Source of the DNA: Kribbella steppae
GTDB lineage: Bacteria; Actinomycetota; Actinomycetes; Propionibacteriales; Kribbellaceae
Reading direction: 5' to 3'
DNA: 64,000 nt
NCBI RefSeq assembly: GCF_004342025.1
Contig: NZ_SLWN01000021.1
Span: 60,196 to 124,195, forward strand
Shown: piece by piece, positions 27,046 through 36,797 of the stretch
How positions within the stretch are numbered: the first letter of the stretch is position 1
How the letters are laid out: each line of letters opens with the position of its first letter
The notes under the pieces: model-generated
Database searches by the model: none
What the model saw: only the letters and a program-made list of their open reading frames with translations
What the model was told of the DNA's origin: nothing
Translations under genes and position numbers: made by a program

Positions 27046-27375
27046 CCGGCCAGTCATCCCATCGGGAGTCACCGACCCACTGCGCCTTTGCCTCCGACCA
27101 GGGTTCAAGAAAGACTTCAACCTCATTCGGCGCGGTGGACGCGAAGGCGATCCCACGGACGCTCGGCTCCTCGTGGAGCCTGTCAACGAGTGCGATTTGC
27201 TCCGGATCAGGACCATCGTCAGTCCGTCAATCCGGACCGTCGCTCAGATGGCCGTCATCGAACGTGTTCATCTCGCCGGTCTGGTGACTGGCCCACTTCT
27301 CGCGAACGAACGCGATCGGGTGTCGCAGCGGCGAAGGAATCCCGCCCATGGTGTGAGCGTGCCACATCAGGGTTC
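27046..27375 (-). pseudogene. Possible small protein gene with in-frame stop
   Basis: One minus-strand frame reads MGGIPSPLRHPIAFVREKW to SDGPD, a TGA near 27228, then continues in the same frame as TDDGPDPEQIALVDRLHEEP and EVFLEPWSEAKAQWVGDSRW to WPE and stop at 27046. Both halves have protein-like composition, so this could be one gene broken by a nonsense codon. I do not recognise the family. Weak call. Confidence 0.3.
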
Positions 27376-27417
27376 TGCCGTGCCATCGGAGCGAACAAAG
27401 TCCTCTACGCCGCACCA

Positions 27418-27711
27418 ATGACAGAGCGAGAGATGCAGATCCGGATCCCGCTGGACTCGTCATATCCGTCGTACATCGAGCCGATGCTCGATGAGTTCGC
27501 CGTTCGGTTGGACGGCGAGACGGAGTTCTGTGACGACCAGGAGGGCGAGGGCGACGAAGTCTGCTTCTACCTGTATGGGCCGAATCAGGACCGTCTGATC
27601 GAGGTAGCCCTAACAGCCCCGGCGAAATTCTCTCTCTTCGATGGTGCATACGCGGTCAAGACGGCACAGCGTCACGAGGCGACAGGCGAACGAGAGCGTG
27701 TCTCAACCTGA
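27418..27711 (+). CDS. Hypothetical protein, 97 residues
   Basis: Starts MTEREMQIRIPLDSSYPSYI and continues with an acidic central region (EFCDDQEGEGDEVCFYLYGP) and a basic C terminus (KTAQRHEATGERERVST). Composition looks like a real small soluble protein, and it reads as one compact domain of alternating strand and helix. No clear Shine-Dalgarno. Family not recognised; the position just outside the ISL3 element gives no functional hint. Confidence 0.5.
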   Translation: MTEREMQIRIPLDSSYPSYIEPMLDEFAVRLDGETEFCDDQEGEGDEVCFYLYGPNQDRLIEVALTAPAKFSLFDGAYAVKTAQRHEATGERERVST

Positions 27712-27968
27712 CTCCCTGCCGCACGACCGAGTCGCGCGTCAGCTCGGCGAACTGGCCAACGTTCTGGAGCTGGATCAGGAGATCGTTTCGCGGGAGTTCG
27801 TAGAGGCTCTTGGTCGCTCGTCGCGCCGTGCCTTGCCGGATCGCCGTGTCGATCCCTTCGCTGGAACGGATTCCGCCGGCAGCAGGCCCGGCGCTGTAGG
27901 CCAACCGGTTCCGGTGGTCCTTGAGATCGCGATCCGGGTTCTTTGGAGCCTGGGCTGAACCGACCTTC

Positions 27969-28170
27969 GTAGTCATGACGGGTACCGAGGAAGCCATCTA
28001 TCTCCTCGGCACAGGAGTGGGCGCCAGCGCCACATCAGCGTTCATCGCGGCGCTCCTCGAGGACATCACGGAGACGGCGCGCCAACTCGCGGCGGCAAAC
28101 TCGGGCGGTCGACTCGAACCGCCACTGGCTCTGGTGCTGGACGAGATCGCGAACCTGTGCGCGGGCCCTC
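27969..28170 (+). pseudogene. Fragment of conjugative coupling protein (TraD/TraG-like)
   Basis: Encodes YLLGTGVGASATSAFIAALL, then EDITETARQLAAANSGGRLE and PPLALVLDEIANLC, the central ATPase region around Walker B of actinomycete type IV coupling proteins. The normal continuation (leading to the STxLQ and C-terminal parts) is missing and the frame runs on into unrelated sequence. Other parts of a similar gene occur on the minus strand at 52826-53756, so the two may be scattered pieces of related integrative elements. Confidence 0.65.
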
Positions 28171-28559
28171 TCGCCTTCCACCGCGACCTCGACCTAGCCC
28201 TCCGCCGCCTCCGAGAATGGACCTCCCGCCTCGGCTGCTCCCGAACAGAACACCGCCCAGAGCCGTACGATTGGACCTTCGTTGCCCCGCTGGCTTTGAG
28301 CCACAACGGCAAGCCAGCAATCACGGAGAGCTGCTCGTTGATGGCATTCCTTGGCTAGACCGGGAAAGCTCGCCCGGCGTGATCGAGCATCCAGTTCCGA
28401 CCCCGAGAGGACCACGTTCTCGCTGACGGTCGCCGTCGCGCGGGGTCTACGGCGGGCAATGGCCGGAACCAGCCTCTTTCCTGCGAGCTCGGTGACATCG
28501 TTCTAACAGAGCGCGGAGGTAACAGCATCGCAGTGACGCCCTCGGCGCGGCGCTCTGAC
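28171..28559. other. Intergenic, nothing recognised
   Basis: About 390 bases of GC-rich sequence after the coupling-protein fragment. Frames on both strands look like compositional artefacts. Confidence 0.4.
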
Positions 28560-29339
28560 TCACACCAGCCAGCGAACGAACAGAATGAGGCCGCCCACTA
28601 GGAGCAGTGAGCCTGTCAGGCCGGCGGCCCGGGCGGCGCTTTCGGCGTCCTCACGGTTGTGTCGCACGAGCGCAGCGACCAGCGAGCACGCGGCAGATAT
28701 GAAGATGAGCACGACGACAACATTTCCGATCCAGGTTTCGATGTCTGCCTTGGAGGACGCGTACCAGAGGATCACCGATCGAGACGTACCTCCGGCCGCA
28801 GTCGAGGTGAACGCCAAGGATGCCAGTCCGAGGAGCATCAGTGCCAGGCCCACGGCGGTGGCACGACCGCCAGGCGCGGTCCACTCGGACAGCTGTCCGC
28901 GCTGATTCGGCTCTTTCGAATATCTGACGAATACGGTTCCCCGCAAGGTCGCCCAGGCCAACTGGAAGGTGAATGCGACGTAGAACATGGTGAGGACGAA
29001 TCTGTGTAGGGGTCTGGCGTCGAGCTCGAGTTGGAGCACTGCCAACAGTCCGCCGAAAATGAGGACCTCGACGATAGTGACCACAGTCCACATCGTTCCT
29101 GTGCCACCCTCGCGGGCCGGCTCGTTCCGCGTTCCATTCATCGAGCCGTCTCTCAGGAGTTCGGTCGTCATGGGTGGTCCGGAGCCGTCAATCTCGCCTG
29201 TCTTACCGACACGCCGGAGCGCGGCGGCCCGCTCCTCAGGACTGGCGTGGGCGAGGCACGTCCGTCGTTTAGCCAGCCGGATGCCGATGCAGCCGGCCTG
29301 CTCGCAAGTCCTCCAGTAGACATCGATCGGCTGAGCCAT
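28560..29339 (-). CDS. Membrane protein with N-terminal Cys/His motif
   Basis: About 259 residues from ATG 29339. Residues 1-50 (YWRTCEQAGCIGIRLAKRRT, then CLAHASPEERAAALRRVGK) resemble the Cys-rich N-terminal segment found in front of some actinobacterial pentapeptide-repeat proteins. Here it is followed by four or five hydrophobic spans (about 85-105, 115-140, 160-180, 205-225, 240-258) rather than by repeats. It may be a natural two-domain protein or a deletion fusion. Location is the cytoplasmic membrane; function unknown. No operon partner is evident. Confidence 0.55.
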   Translation of the reverse strand: MAQPIDVYWRTCEQAGCIGIRLAKRRTCLAHASPEERAAALRRVGKTGEIDGSGPPMTTELLRDGSMNGTRNEPAREGGTGTMWTVVTIVEVLIFGGLLAVLQLELDARPLHRFVLTMFYVAFTFQLAWATLRGTVFVRYSKEPNQRGQLSEWTAPGGRATAVGLALMLLGLASLAFTSTAAGGTSRSVILWYASSKADIETWIGNVVVVLIFISAACSLVAALVRHNREDAESAARAAGLTGSLLLVGGLILFVRWLV

Positions 29340-29404
29340 TCGTCTTCCAAGCTCGCGCACACCCGATGGTCCATCTTGCAGTGCGGATCGAGCTATGACG
29401 ACTG

Positions 29405-30305
29405 GTGGAACTGCATCTGTTCATCGGTGTTGAGAAACGATCGTTATCGGGAGCCGATGGACGGCCCTCGCCCGCCACGCGGTTGGAGTCATGGACGGTT
29501 CTGGGCGATGACGGCCCGGTGGTGCCGGTCGAGCGGTTTCTGGCCTATCTGACCGACATCGGGCGATCCCCCAAACACGGTGAAGGCCTACGCACATGAT
29601 CTGAAGGCCTGGTTCGTCTTCCTGGCCACGCAACGGCTGGACTGGCGCGAGGTCCGTCTGGAGGATCTGGCCGAGTTCATCGCGTGGCTTCGGCGTCCGC
29701 CGGCGGCCGGAGCCGCGGTTGTGGCGGTGCTGCCGTCGGTGGAGCATCATTGCTCGGCGTCGACGGTGAATCGGAAGTTGTCGGCGCTGAGTGCGTTCTA
29801 CCAGCACGCGGCCCGCAAGGGGTGGACCTCGGCGAACTGCTGACCTCCTGGCAGCCTGCCGGCCGGCGGGGTTCGGGATGGAAGCCGTTCCTGCATCACG
29901 TCAGCAAGGGGCAGCGGCAACCGCGGCGCACGATCGAGCTGACGGCGCCCCGCAAGCTCCCGCGTGTCCTCACGGTCGCGGAGACTCAGGCGATCCTCGA
30001 CGCCTGCGAGCGGCTGCGGGATCGGTTCTTGTTCGCGCTGCTGTGGGACAGCGGCGTCCGGGTCGGCGAGGCGTTGGGCCTGCGGCACGCCGACATCGCC
30101 GCCGCCGAACGGGAGGTGACCATCGTCCCGCGGGCCAACGACAACGGCGCTCGCACGAAGTCTCGCGTGGCGCGGTCGATCCCGGTCGGCGCCGAGCTGG
30201 TCCGGCTCTACGCCGATTACCTGCACGGCGAGTACGGCGACCTCGATTCCGACTATGTCTTCGTCAACCTGTGGGGCCGGCCGCACGGACATCCGCTGGC
30301 CTATC
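29405..30305 (+). pseudogene. Tyrosine recombinase (XerC/D-like), frameshifted and truncated
   Basis: The N-terminal SAM-like domain reads KAYAHDLKAWFVFLATQRLD, then TVNRKLSALSAFYQHAARKG. After a frameshift near 29830 the catalytic domain continues with KLPRVLTVAETQAILDACER, LLWDSGVRVGEALGLRHADI (first catalytic Arg) and DSDYVFVNLWGRPHGHPLAY. The gene ends abruptly near 30305 against the oppositely oriented integrase, so the HxxR and tyrosine box is missing. Inactive. Confidence 0.75.
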
Positions 30306-30307
30306 CG

Positions 30308-31399
30308 GTTTCGATGAGTTCGATCCTGGTTTGGGGCCAGTTGAGGTTGTCGGCGACTTGCTTGCGAGTGAGGCCGGTTTCGCGGCGGAGGTCTCGGAGT
30401 GAGAGGCCTAGGTCGCGGCAGGCGGTGCTGCCGACGGGGGAAAGGGCGGCTCGGAGGGCGCGACGGGTGTTGGAGGGGTCGCGGAAGCCGCCGAGGACGT
30501 CGGCGAAGACGGGGTCGTCGAGGCGGATGCCGGCGGCGTGGCGGGTCCGCAGCATGGAGGCGGCCCAGTTGGGAAGGTGGAGGAGGCGTCGGCCGGCTTG
30601 GTGCGCTTGCGGATCAGGCCCTCAACCGTGACGCGGGCGATGGTGTCGGTGATCACTACGGTGCCGGCTTCGAGGTCGATTTGGGACCAGAGGACGGCGA
30701 GGGATTCGCCGATGCGAACGCCCGTGCCGAGCATGAAGGTGACCAGGTCGGGGAGGTCTGCTTGGACAGCGCGGTCGTCGGCGGCGAGGCTCTTGCGGAG
30801 GAGGGTGACTTCGTCGACGGTCAGAGTGCGGGGAGGGTTCTTGGCCTCGGCTTCGATGGCTTCGATCTCGCGGACTGGGTTGACGGAGATGGCTCCGTAG
30901 CGGACGGCGATCTTCATCATGCCGGAGAGGATGGCGCGGCAGGTCTTGGCGGTTGGTGCGCCGGCGCGTTCTTTGATCTTGGTGATCGCCGTGTCTATGC
31001 GTTGGGTGGTGGCTTCGCCGATGCGGAGTTCTGCGAGAGCGGGGCGGATGTGGTTCTTGATCGCGCGTCGGTATGTGTCGAGTGAAGTGGGGGATCGTTG
31101 CCCGCCAGCGATCCGCTCCTCGAACTTCTTCTCCCACAAGTCGACGAGGTGGGAGATCTTGTGCATTGCTGTGAGCTCGCCGGACTGGTTGGTCCTGGCG
31201 CGGTCCTGGAGCTTCGCGAGCAGGGCTCGTTCGGCCGCGGTCTTGGTTTTGCCGAACGCGGTCACGTCGCGGACGCGACCGTCGTGGTCGCGGAAGTTGG
31301 CCTTCGAGAGGTAGCTGACGGGCTTGCCCTTTCGTCGGTCTTCGCGACTCGAGTAGAGATGCTTCCCCAGGTGCCAACGGGTAGTGGTGACCTCGACAT
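30308..31399 (-). pseudogene. Integrase with internal XRE domain, copy 1, truncated
   Basis: Paralogue of the integrase at 57914-59342 (most residues identical). From ATG 31399 it reads SPLPVGTWGSIST, then after a frameshift FGKTKTAAERALLAKLQDRA, the core-binding domain and MLGTGVRIGESLAVLWSQID with the first catalytic Arg. After another shift it reaches LGLSLRDLRRETGLTRKQVA, an XRE helix-turn-helix, and stops inside that domain at IELIETG, where it abuts the truncated XerC-like gene. The last roughly 130 residues, including the catalytic tyrosine, are absent. Confidence 0.8.
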
Positions 31400-31624
31400 G
31401 TCATGCCTCCAACCAGTGGAGTGGTTGGATGCTCAACGCTGGCCGGGGCGGATAATCCGAGATTTCGGCAACGATGAGAGACGGTGTGATGTGACGCACA
31501 GTCACGATCAAACGAACGCTGAAGAGGCGACCTGATCGATAGCCGAGGAGGGATGGCGCCTGCTCACGCTCGGGCGCCACAGCGTCAAAGAGGGACGTAA
31601 AAGGGACGCTGCAGACACAACGAA

Positions 31625-31650
31625 GCCCAGGACACCGCTGTGACCTGGGC
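31625..31650 (-). terminator. Hairpin downstream of tRNA-like 3' end
   Basis: GCCCAGGACACCGCTGTGAC with CTGGGC completes a near-perfect stem-loop (stem about 11 bp, one mismatch). The same structure follows the second tRNA-like end at 59569-59593. It lies just 3' of the tRNA-like end on the minus strand. Confidence 0.5.
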
Positions 31651-31654
31651 TGAT

Positions 31655-31690
31655 GTGCGCCGCCAGGGACTCGAACCCCGAACCCGCTGA
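31655..31690 (-). repeat. tRNA-Lys-like 3' end (probable att remnant)
   Basis: The minus strand reads TCAGCGGGTTCGGGGTTCGA then GTCCCTGGCGGCGCAC. This has a T arm (GGTTCGAGTCC) and an acceptor strand and resembles the 3' half of actinobacterial tRNA-Lys(CTT) as I remember it. The 5' half is missing, so it is not a functional tRNA. tRNA 3' ends are the usual attachment sites of pSAM2-type integrases, and this lies about 250 bases upstream of an integrase start. Confidence 0.6.
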
Positions 31691-31699
31691 ATTCCAACT

Positions 31700-32112
31700 G
31701 AAGGACGATCATCGTTGTCAGTGATGCTCGGAATCCCTTACAGGTAACGGATTCCGCGGCTCTTGTTGCGCGTAAGTTCTCATCGGCAACCATCCTCTCG
31801 CGCTGATTGAGGTGCGTAAAGAGGTGCGGAAGACCTCCGCCGGAACGTGCGGTCGGCTTGTCTGGCCGAAGCTGAGCGTGGGTTCCGCAGGGTCGCCGTT
31901 GGTGGCCGGTTACGACGCACGGCCATGGGTCTGCTCGAGACGGGGCGGGAACAGCTGTTGACGGAAGCACATGGGCGGCAGATCTGCAGTTAGGTGGGTC
32001 TGCAGATTTGCAGGCGCATCCAGCTCCATCGCTGCCACGCGGTGCCTGCTGACCGGATCTCGTCCGATCGTGTTGTTGTAGCCGAACGTGGCGGTGTTGT
32101 CGCGGTAACGCT
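31700..32112. other. Intergenic, homologous to the stretch after the second integrase
   Basis: No gene. The part 31707-31830 matches 59663-59783 (shared CCATCCTCTCGCGCTGATT and GGTGCGTAAAGAGGTGCG), so both integrase modules carry the same att-adjacent flank. Confidence 0.5.
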
Positions 32113-33534
32113 TCAGCTCCACGCGGCGAGGATGTGATCGGGGGTGAGGTGGGTGATGTCTGGTGCGGTGCAGCCACTGCGAGTGACCGCGATGAGAGGT
32201 GTGTTGTCGGAGGCGCCTGGTAGTTGTGATCTGTGGTGGATGAGGCGTGCGAGGTCGCGGGAGTCGAATGGCTTGTTCTCGAGCCACTTGATCGATCCGA
32301 CGGCCGTGATCTTCATGGCGATCGGTGCCCGGTCGGCGCCGACGATGTCGATCTCGGGGTCGTTGGTGCGGGTCCAGTAGCCACCGATCGCGTTTGTCTC
32401 CTCGGGGACGGATCCGTCGGTCAGGCGCCATAGGGCGTCGCGGATCACGGGCTCGATAGCTCGGCCGCGCCACGTCGTCCAGTTCGCACGAATCGTCTCC
32501 AGGACCCGGTCGCCTCGGCCGCGTTCGATCAGCGGGATTGCCGGGCTTACGAAGGACAGCCAGAAGCGCAGGTACGGATCATCGATCCGGTAGCGGGTCT
32601 CGCGGCTCGGCCGGGTGGACAGGGGTGTATCGGCGGCGACGATCCGGCGTGCTGTGAGCAGGTCCAGTGAGCGTTTGACCGCGCCTGGATTGAGGTCGCC
32701 GGACGTGCGTCCGATCAACGTGAATGTGCGCTCGCCGTGGCCGATGGTGGTCAGTACGCGGCGTGCCTGGGCTTCGGTGGGGAATTCGGCCGCGAGTGTG
32801 CGTTCTCCGCTGACGAGTAGGGCCGAGGTCGGTCGGTGTACTGCTTGCTCGAGGTAGTCCATCGGGCCTGCGCCTGAGGGCCATTCCTCGAGGATCAGCG
32901 GGAGGCCGCCGCTGATGAGGTAGGCGTCGAGTGCATCGGCTGGTGGTAGGTCGAGCATGCCGCCGACTTCGGCCGGATTGAGCGGAGGGACGACCAATTC
33001 GGTGCCGCGTTGGTAGAAGGGCCGGCCATAGGTGTTCAGCTGCTCCATCATCGCGAGGTCGGAGCCGATCAGGATCAACAGAACCGGAAGCTTGGACAGG
33101 GTCCGGTCGTAGGCCTTCTGCAGTGCGCCTTCGAAGGTGGGGTCTTCTTGCACGAGGTAGGGCATTTCGTCGATGACGACGATGCTGGGTCTGTCGGTCG
33201 GGAGCGCGGTGGTGAGCAGGCTCAGGGCCGCGTCCCACGTCTGCGGAACGGTGAAGTCCGCGTAGCGGGATGCTTCGGGTAGCGACGATGTGGCGACCTC
33301 GGCGCTGAAGGCGGCCAGATCTCCGTCCCGGGATCCGCCGACCGCGGTGAAGAAGACATGCGGGAGTCCGGCGCGTTCGAGGAACTCTTCCACGAGCCGG
33401 GATTTTCCGACTCGCCGGCGACCCCGGATGAGGACAGCGCCCCCCCGCCGCGTCCCGCGGCCGCGGGTGCTGACGGACCCGAGCAACTCGTCGAGGAGGC
33501 GGAGCTCGGTGTGCCGTCCGACGAAACCGTCCAC
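32113..33534 (-). CDS. AAA-type ATPase with C-terminal DUF234 domain
   Basis: About 473 residues. GTG 33534 follows a Shine-Dalgarno GGAGG by 8 bases and is preferred. The P-loop is RGRRRVGKSRL (about residues 42-52), Walker B is IVVIDEMPYL, and the middle region is typical of the archaeal-type ATPase family (QKAYDRTLSKLPVLLILIGS). The C-terminal part (EIDIVGADRAPIAMKI) resembles the DUF234 nuclease-like fold. Such proteins are common on mobile elements in archaea and bacteria, and their cellular role is poorly known. The gene stands alone on the minus strand. Confidence 0.75.
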   Translation of the reverse strand: MDGFVGRHTELRLLDELLGSVSTRGRGTRRGGAVLIRGRRRVGKSRLVEEFLERAGLPHVFFTAVGGSRDGDLAAFSAEVATSSLPEASRYADFTVPQTWDAALSLLTTALPTDRPSIVVIDEMPYLVQEDPTFEGALQKAYDRTLSKLPVLLILIGSDLAMMEQLNTYGRPFYQRGTELVVPPLNPAEVGGMLDLPPADALDAYLISGGLPLILEEWPSGAGPMDYLEQAVHRPTSALLVSGERTLAAEFPTEAQARRVLTTIGHGERTFTLIGRTSGDLNPGAVKRSLDLLTARRIVAADTPLSTRPSRETRYRIDDPYLRFWLSFVSPAIPLIERGRGDRVLETIRANWTTWRGRAIEPVIRDALWRLTDGSVPEETNAIGGYWTRTNDPEIDIVGADRAPIAMKITAVGSIKWLENKPFDSRDLARLIHHRSQLPGASDNTPLIAVTRSGCTAPDITHLTPDHILAAWS

Positions 33535-33701
33535 TGTGAGCACCTCCGTCGAATACTTGCATGGATGATACTTTCATTGATGAAAGTTTCGCAAGTGATA
33601 GTCAAGGGTCGGAACTTTAACCACCTGCTACTCGGCAGATCCTTCGCGGTGAGTCATGGGAGAGGCGAAGGGCGAACTGGCTTAACTTTGGCCACCGGGC
33701 A

Positions 33702-34478
33702 TCACCGGGCGACGTAGTAGCCCTTGTGGGTGTTGGCCTTGATGAAGTCCATGAGGATCTCGCGCGAGATGAACTTGCGGTTGCCGATCGCGACCCACTC
33801 GATGTCGCCTTGGTTAGTCATCTGGTAGAGCGTGGAGTAGCTGATACCGAGCGCCTTCGCGGCGTCCCTGATGCTGAGCAGCAGCGGTCCGTCAGCGGAG
33901 AGGTGCGTTGGTCCGATGACGGTTGTCTGCTCGGCTTCGACGACATCGACCTCTGACATGGTGGTCTTCCATGAGCCGAGATACCCGTACGGTCGCTCAA
34001 GCTCCGCCTGAATCTTCTCAGCGGCGTCTTCTTCGCTGGTGGCGCGTACGAAGCGCTCGGTGACCTGCACTCGAGTGACGACAACCTTGTAGCGCAAATA
34101 CGTCTCCTTGATCGTCCGCTGCACCTGCTTGACAGCCGTCGATTTCTTGCGCGCTGCAACCCGCCGCATCTGACGAGCTGTTGATTCCGGGGCAGGTTCC
34201 TCTCGCCGGGCAAGCGCAGGAGGTTGCGCCGGGAGCGCTGCTGTGCCCGTCTCGGGTGGCTCTGGCCTAGGCATCGGGTGACCGTGGCTGAGGTAGAACT
34301 CGCCCGCTTCCGTGATTCCTGCCGTCCAGACCTTGTTCTTACGGCCGACACGGGCGAGGCCGCGGCTGGCCAGCGCGCGGGCGGTGTTCTTGTGGGTCTG
34401 ATCGGGCCAGTCGCGCGGTGGGCAGCCCTGGCCAATCCACTTGAGTACTTCCACCTGACGATCAGTCAGCTTCGGCAT
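33702..34478 (-). CDS. DNA-binding protein with terminal excisionase-type HTH
   Basis: About 258 residues from ATG 34478. Residues 1-60 (LTDRQVEVLKWIGQGCPPRD) look like a winged or LuxR-type helix-turn-helix. The middle is a charged linker (ARKKSTAVKQVQRTIKETYL). The C-terminal 60 residues (LSIRDAAKALGISYSTLYQM, then VAIGNRKFISREILMDFIKA) are a clear MerR/excisionase-like domain. Two DNA-binding ends suggest a regulator or recombination directionality factor of the integrative element. No Shine-Dalgarno was seen. Confidence 0.65.
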   Translation of the reverse strand: MPKLTDRQVEVLKWIGQGCPPRDWPDQTHKNTARALASRGLARVGRKNKVWTAGITEAGEFYLSHGHPMPRPEPPETGTAALPAQPPALARREEPAPESTARQMRRVAARKKSTAVKQVQRTIKETYLRYKVVVTRVQVTERFVRATSEEDAAEKIQAELERPYGYLGSWKTTMSEVDVVEAEQTTVIGPTHLSADGPLLLSIRDAAKALGISYSTLYQMTNQGDIEWVAIGNRKFISREILMDFIKANTHKGYYVAR

Positions 34479-34612
34479 CCGAACCACATGCAGTAGTCGA
34501 CCACACCGTCGCACTCCGCCAGTTACTGACACAAACCCCACGGCGTCCCCGACACGGAATGTTCACCGGGCGCCTGCTGTAGTTGTCGAGCGCGGTCGAC
34601 CAGCATGAATGC

Positions 34613-35137
34613 ATGACGGAGACAGGCTCGCGAATCCAGACGCTGCCAGACGGTGTCCACGGCGACGGCGAACGGCTGTGGCGCGCGAAGAAGGGTGCGA
34701 CGTCGACCTTCGAAGAGCACGTCGCGGCTAGAAGGCTGTTCATGGACCTTCATCGGGATGAGTTCTGGAATCCGTGGCGGTTAGAGGAACAGGCCGCCGA
34801 ACTCGAACGTGCACAACAGATCATGGGGGAGTGGGAGCGCGCAGAACCGGGATTTCGCCGCCGGACCAAGCGCCAGATCGAGGCCGAGATACGACCTTGT
34901 CGGCAACCTCCGGCGGTAGCCGTCCCTCCCGGCAGGCGCGCTCCCGCCGGAGCAGCGCTGGACTGGACCGCTGTCGGCACCGCCGCGACCTTCTGTTCCG
35001 TCTACTTGACCATGCCGGTCCACGTCGAGGTGACCGGAGACATGGTCACCTCGACGGGCACGCGCATCGGATCGGAGCAACTGATGCTGATAGTGGCGCA
35101 GCGAGTGCAGGCGCGGGTGCTCGCAGCCCGAGCTTGA
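34613..35137 (+). CDS. Hypothetical protein
   Basis: About 174 residues starting MTETGSRIQTLPDGVHGDGE; an in-frame start at 34583 would add 10. The first half is helical and charged (HVAARRLFMDLHRDEFWNPW, then EEQAAELERAQQIMGEWERA). The second half contains DWTAVGTAATFCSVYLTMPV and ends in a helix. No domain recognised. It is followed by a LuxR-type fragment, so it may once have been part of a regulatory pair. Confidence 0.45.
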   Translation: MTETGSRIQTLPDGVHGDGERLWRAKKGATSTFEEHVAARRLFMDLHRDEFWNPWRLEEQAAELERAQQIMGEWERAEPGFRRRTKRQIEAEIRPCRQPPAVAVPPGRRAPAGAALDWTAVGTAATFCSVYLTMPVHVEVTGDMVTSTGTRIGSEQLMLIVAQRVQARVLAARA

Positions 35138-35198
35138 TCGCCAGCCGGCGGTAGCGGTGGCTCAGCGAGCGTGGCCCGTACGGTGATCATGCGTCCGG

Positions 35199-35390
35199 CA
35201 CGGAGCCGAGCTTCGCGTCGCGCGACGGGCCGCGGACGGACTCACCAACCGCGCCATCGCCCGTGAGCTCTCGCTGTCTCCGCACACGGTCGAGTCGCAC
35301 CTGCGGCATGCCTTTCGCGGGCTCGACATCCGATCCTGGGTGGAGCTGACCTGCGTCGTCCTCACCTATGAACCATCGACCGGCGAATGA
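35199..35390 (+). pseudogene. LuxR-type HTH fragment
   Basis: One frame encodes LRVARRAADGLTNRAIAREL, then SLSPHTVESHLRHAFRGLDI and a stop at 35388-35390. This is a complete GerE/LuxR DNA-binding domain, but a stop codon lies just upstream in frame and no start codon or sensor domain precedes it. It is the tail of a lost response regulator. Confidence 0.65.
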
Positions 35391-35494
35391 TCGAGCCGCG
35401 AACTACGTGTTTCGGGGATCCTCGGTCGTGCGGTCGCGAGCGAGGATTGACGCACTGCCGAAACCGCGGCAGGCTCGGCCTTGGGGTGGAGGCG

Positions 35495-36649
35495 ATGATC
35501 ACAGCCGAGACGGTCGACCGTCTTCTGCGCTTCGACTCAGGCGGCATACCGGTTGTGTCGGTCTACGTCGGCGTGGACGAGGGCCCTGGGTCCCGTAGTG
35601 CCGTCCGGACGCGTCTGTCCTCACTGATGCACGACATCCGCCCGCTCACCCAGGACCGTTCGCTCGGACACGAGGCGCGGCTGTCGTTGCGGAACGACAT
35701 CAACCGGATCGAAGACACGGTACGGGCGGACCTCGTGGTTCCAGGCACCCTGGTGACGTTCGCCTGCGGCGCCGCGGGAATGTTCGAGGAGCTCCGGTTG
35801 CCCCGGACGGTCAGGGATCGTGTCGTCGTCGACCTGACGCCGTGGGTGCGGCCGATGGTGGCCGTGCTCGACGAGTACCACAGGGCCTGCGTCGCCGCCG
35901 TCGACCGGGCGACGGCACGACTCTGGGAGCTCTACCTCGACGAGATGCATCCGGTCGGGAACGTTCGTGCGCGAACGTTGCGCAAACCGGACTTCGCGGG
36001 CTGGCACGGGCTGGTCGAGCATCGGGTGCGGAACAAGGCGGACACGTTGACCCGACGTCATTTCCACCAGGTCGCAACCGTGCTGGACGACCTGTTCCGT
36101 GCGGAGGGGTACGAACTCCTGATCGTCGGGGGGCATCGGGAGGACGTGCCCGGTTTCCTCGAGTTCCTCCCGAAGGCCATCCGGCCGAAGGTCGCCGGGA
36201 CGTTCGACATCGACGAGGCGACCGGGAGGGAGGCTGAGATCCGGCGGACCGCCGAGGGCATCGTCGATCGCTACGAACGTGAGGAGGAGCGGCGGTTGGT
36301 CGCCGAAGTGATGGAGCGGGTGGCGGTCGGGGACGCGGCCGCGGCCGGTCTGGACCAATGCCTGTGGGCCGGCTCCGCGGCCGCCGTCCAGCTCCTGCTG
36401 GTGCAGGACGGCGCCACCGCGCCGGGAGTGGTCTGCGACGAGTCAGGGTGGCTGGCGACTGCGGGGGAGGCCTGCCCGCTGTGCGGCATGCGGACGCGAC
36501 GGACACCCGACGTGATCGACGAGCTGGTGGAGGCGGTCATGGCGGCCGGCGGTTCGATCGAGCATGTTCTGGCGGACACGACATTGAAGCAGCACATGGT
36601 CGCCGCGTCGCTGCGCTTCCCACTGCCGCCGTTGCCGCGCGCGGGCTGA
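35495..36649 (+). CDS. baeRF-family (release-factor-like) protein
   Basis: About 384 residues. ATG 35495 follows GGTGGAGG. The protein resembles the bacterial archaeo-eukaryotic release factor family (Vms1/eRF1-like), common in actinobacterial stress and dormancy loci. Recognisable parts: VVSVYVGVDEGPGSRSAVRT at the N terminus, the central RVRNKADTLTRRHFHQVATV and LLIVGGHREDVPGFLEFLPK, and a C-terminal zinc motif CPLCG. The glutamine-rich GGQ-type catalytic loop was not identified, so hydrolase activity is uncertain. It opens the stress island. Confidence 0.7.
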   Translation: MITAETVDRLLRFDSGGIPVVSVYVGVDEGPGSRSAVRTRLSSLMHDIRPLTQDRSLGHEARLSLRNDINRIEDTVRADLVVPGTLVTFACGAAGMFEELRLPRTVRDRVVVDLTPWVRPMVAVLDEYHRACVAAVDRATARLWELYLDEMHPVGNVRARTLRKPDFAGWHGLVEHRVRNKADTLTRRHFHQVATVLDDLFRAEGYELLIVGGHREDVPGFLEFLPKAIRPKVAGTFDIDEATGREAEIRRTAEGIVDRYEREEERRLVAEVMERVAVGDAAAAGLDQCLWAGSAAAVQLLLVQDGATAPGVVCDESGWLATAGEACPLCGMRTRRTPDVIDELVEAVMAAGGSIEHVLADTTLKQHMVAASLRFPLPPLPRAG

Positions 36650-36797
36650 GCATGGTGGCGCGGCCGACGGACGTCGTACTGGTCGTCGAGAGAACTGATC
36701 CAGTGCCTACGCGGTCGCGGGATGACGCAGCCGGATGTGCTCGCGACGATGAAGTCACCCGGGCAATCCCGAGCGATCCCGAGCTAGGAGTGGAGTC

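Noticed and set aside
31655..31690. A functional tRNA gene
   Set aside because: Only the 3' part is present; the D arm and anticodon stem could not be built, so it is treated as an att remnant. The same applies at 59611-59650.
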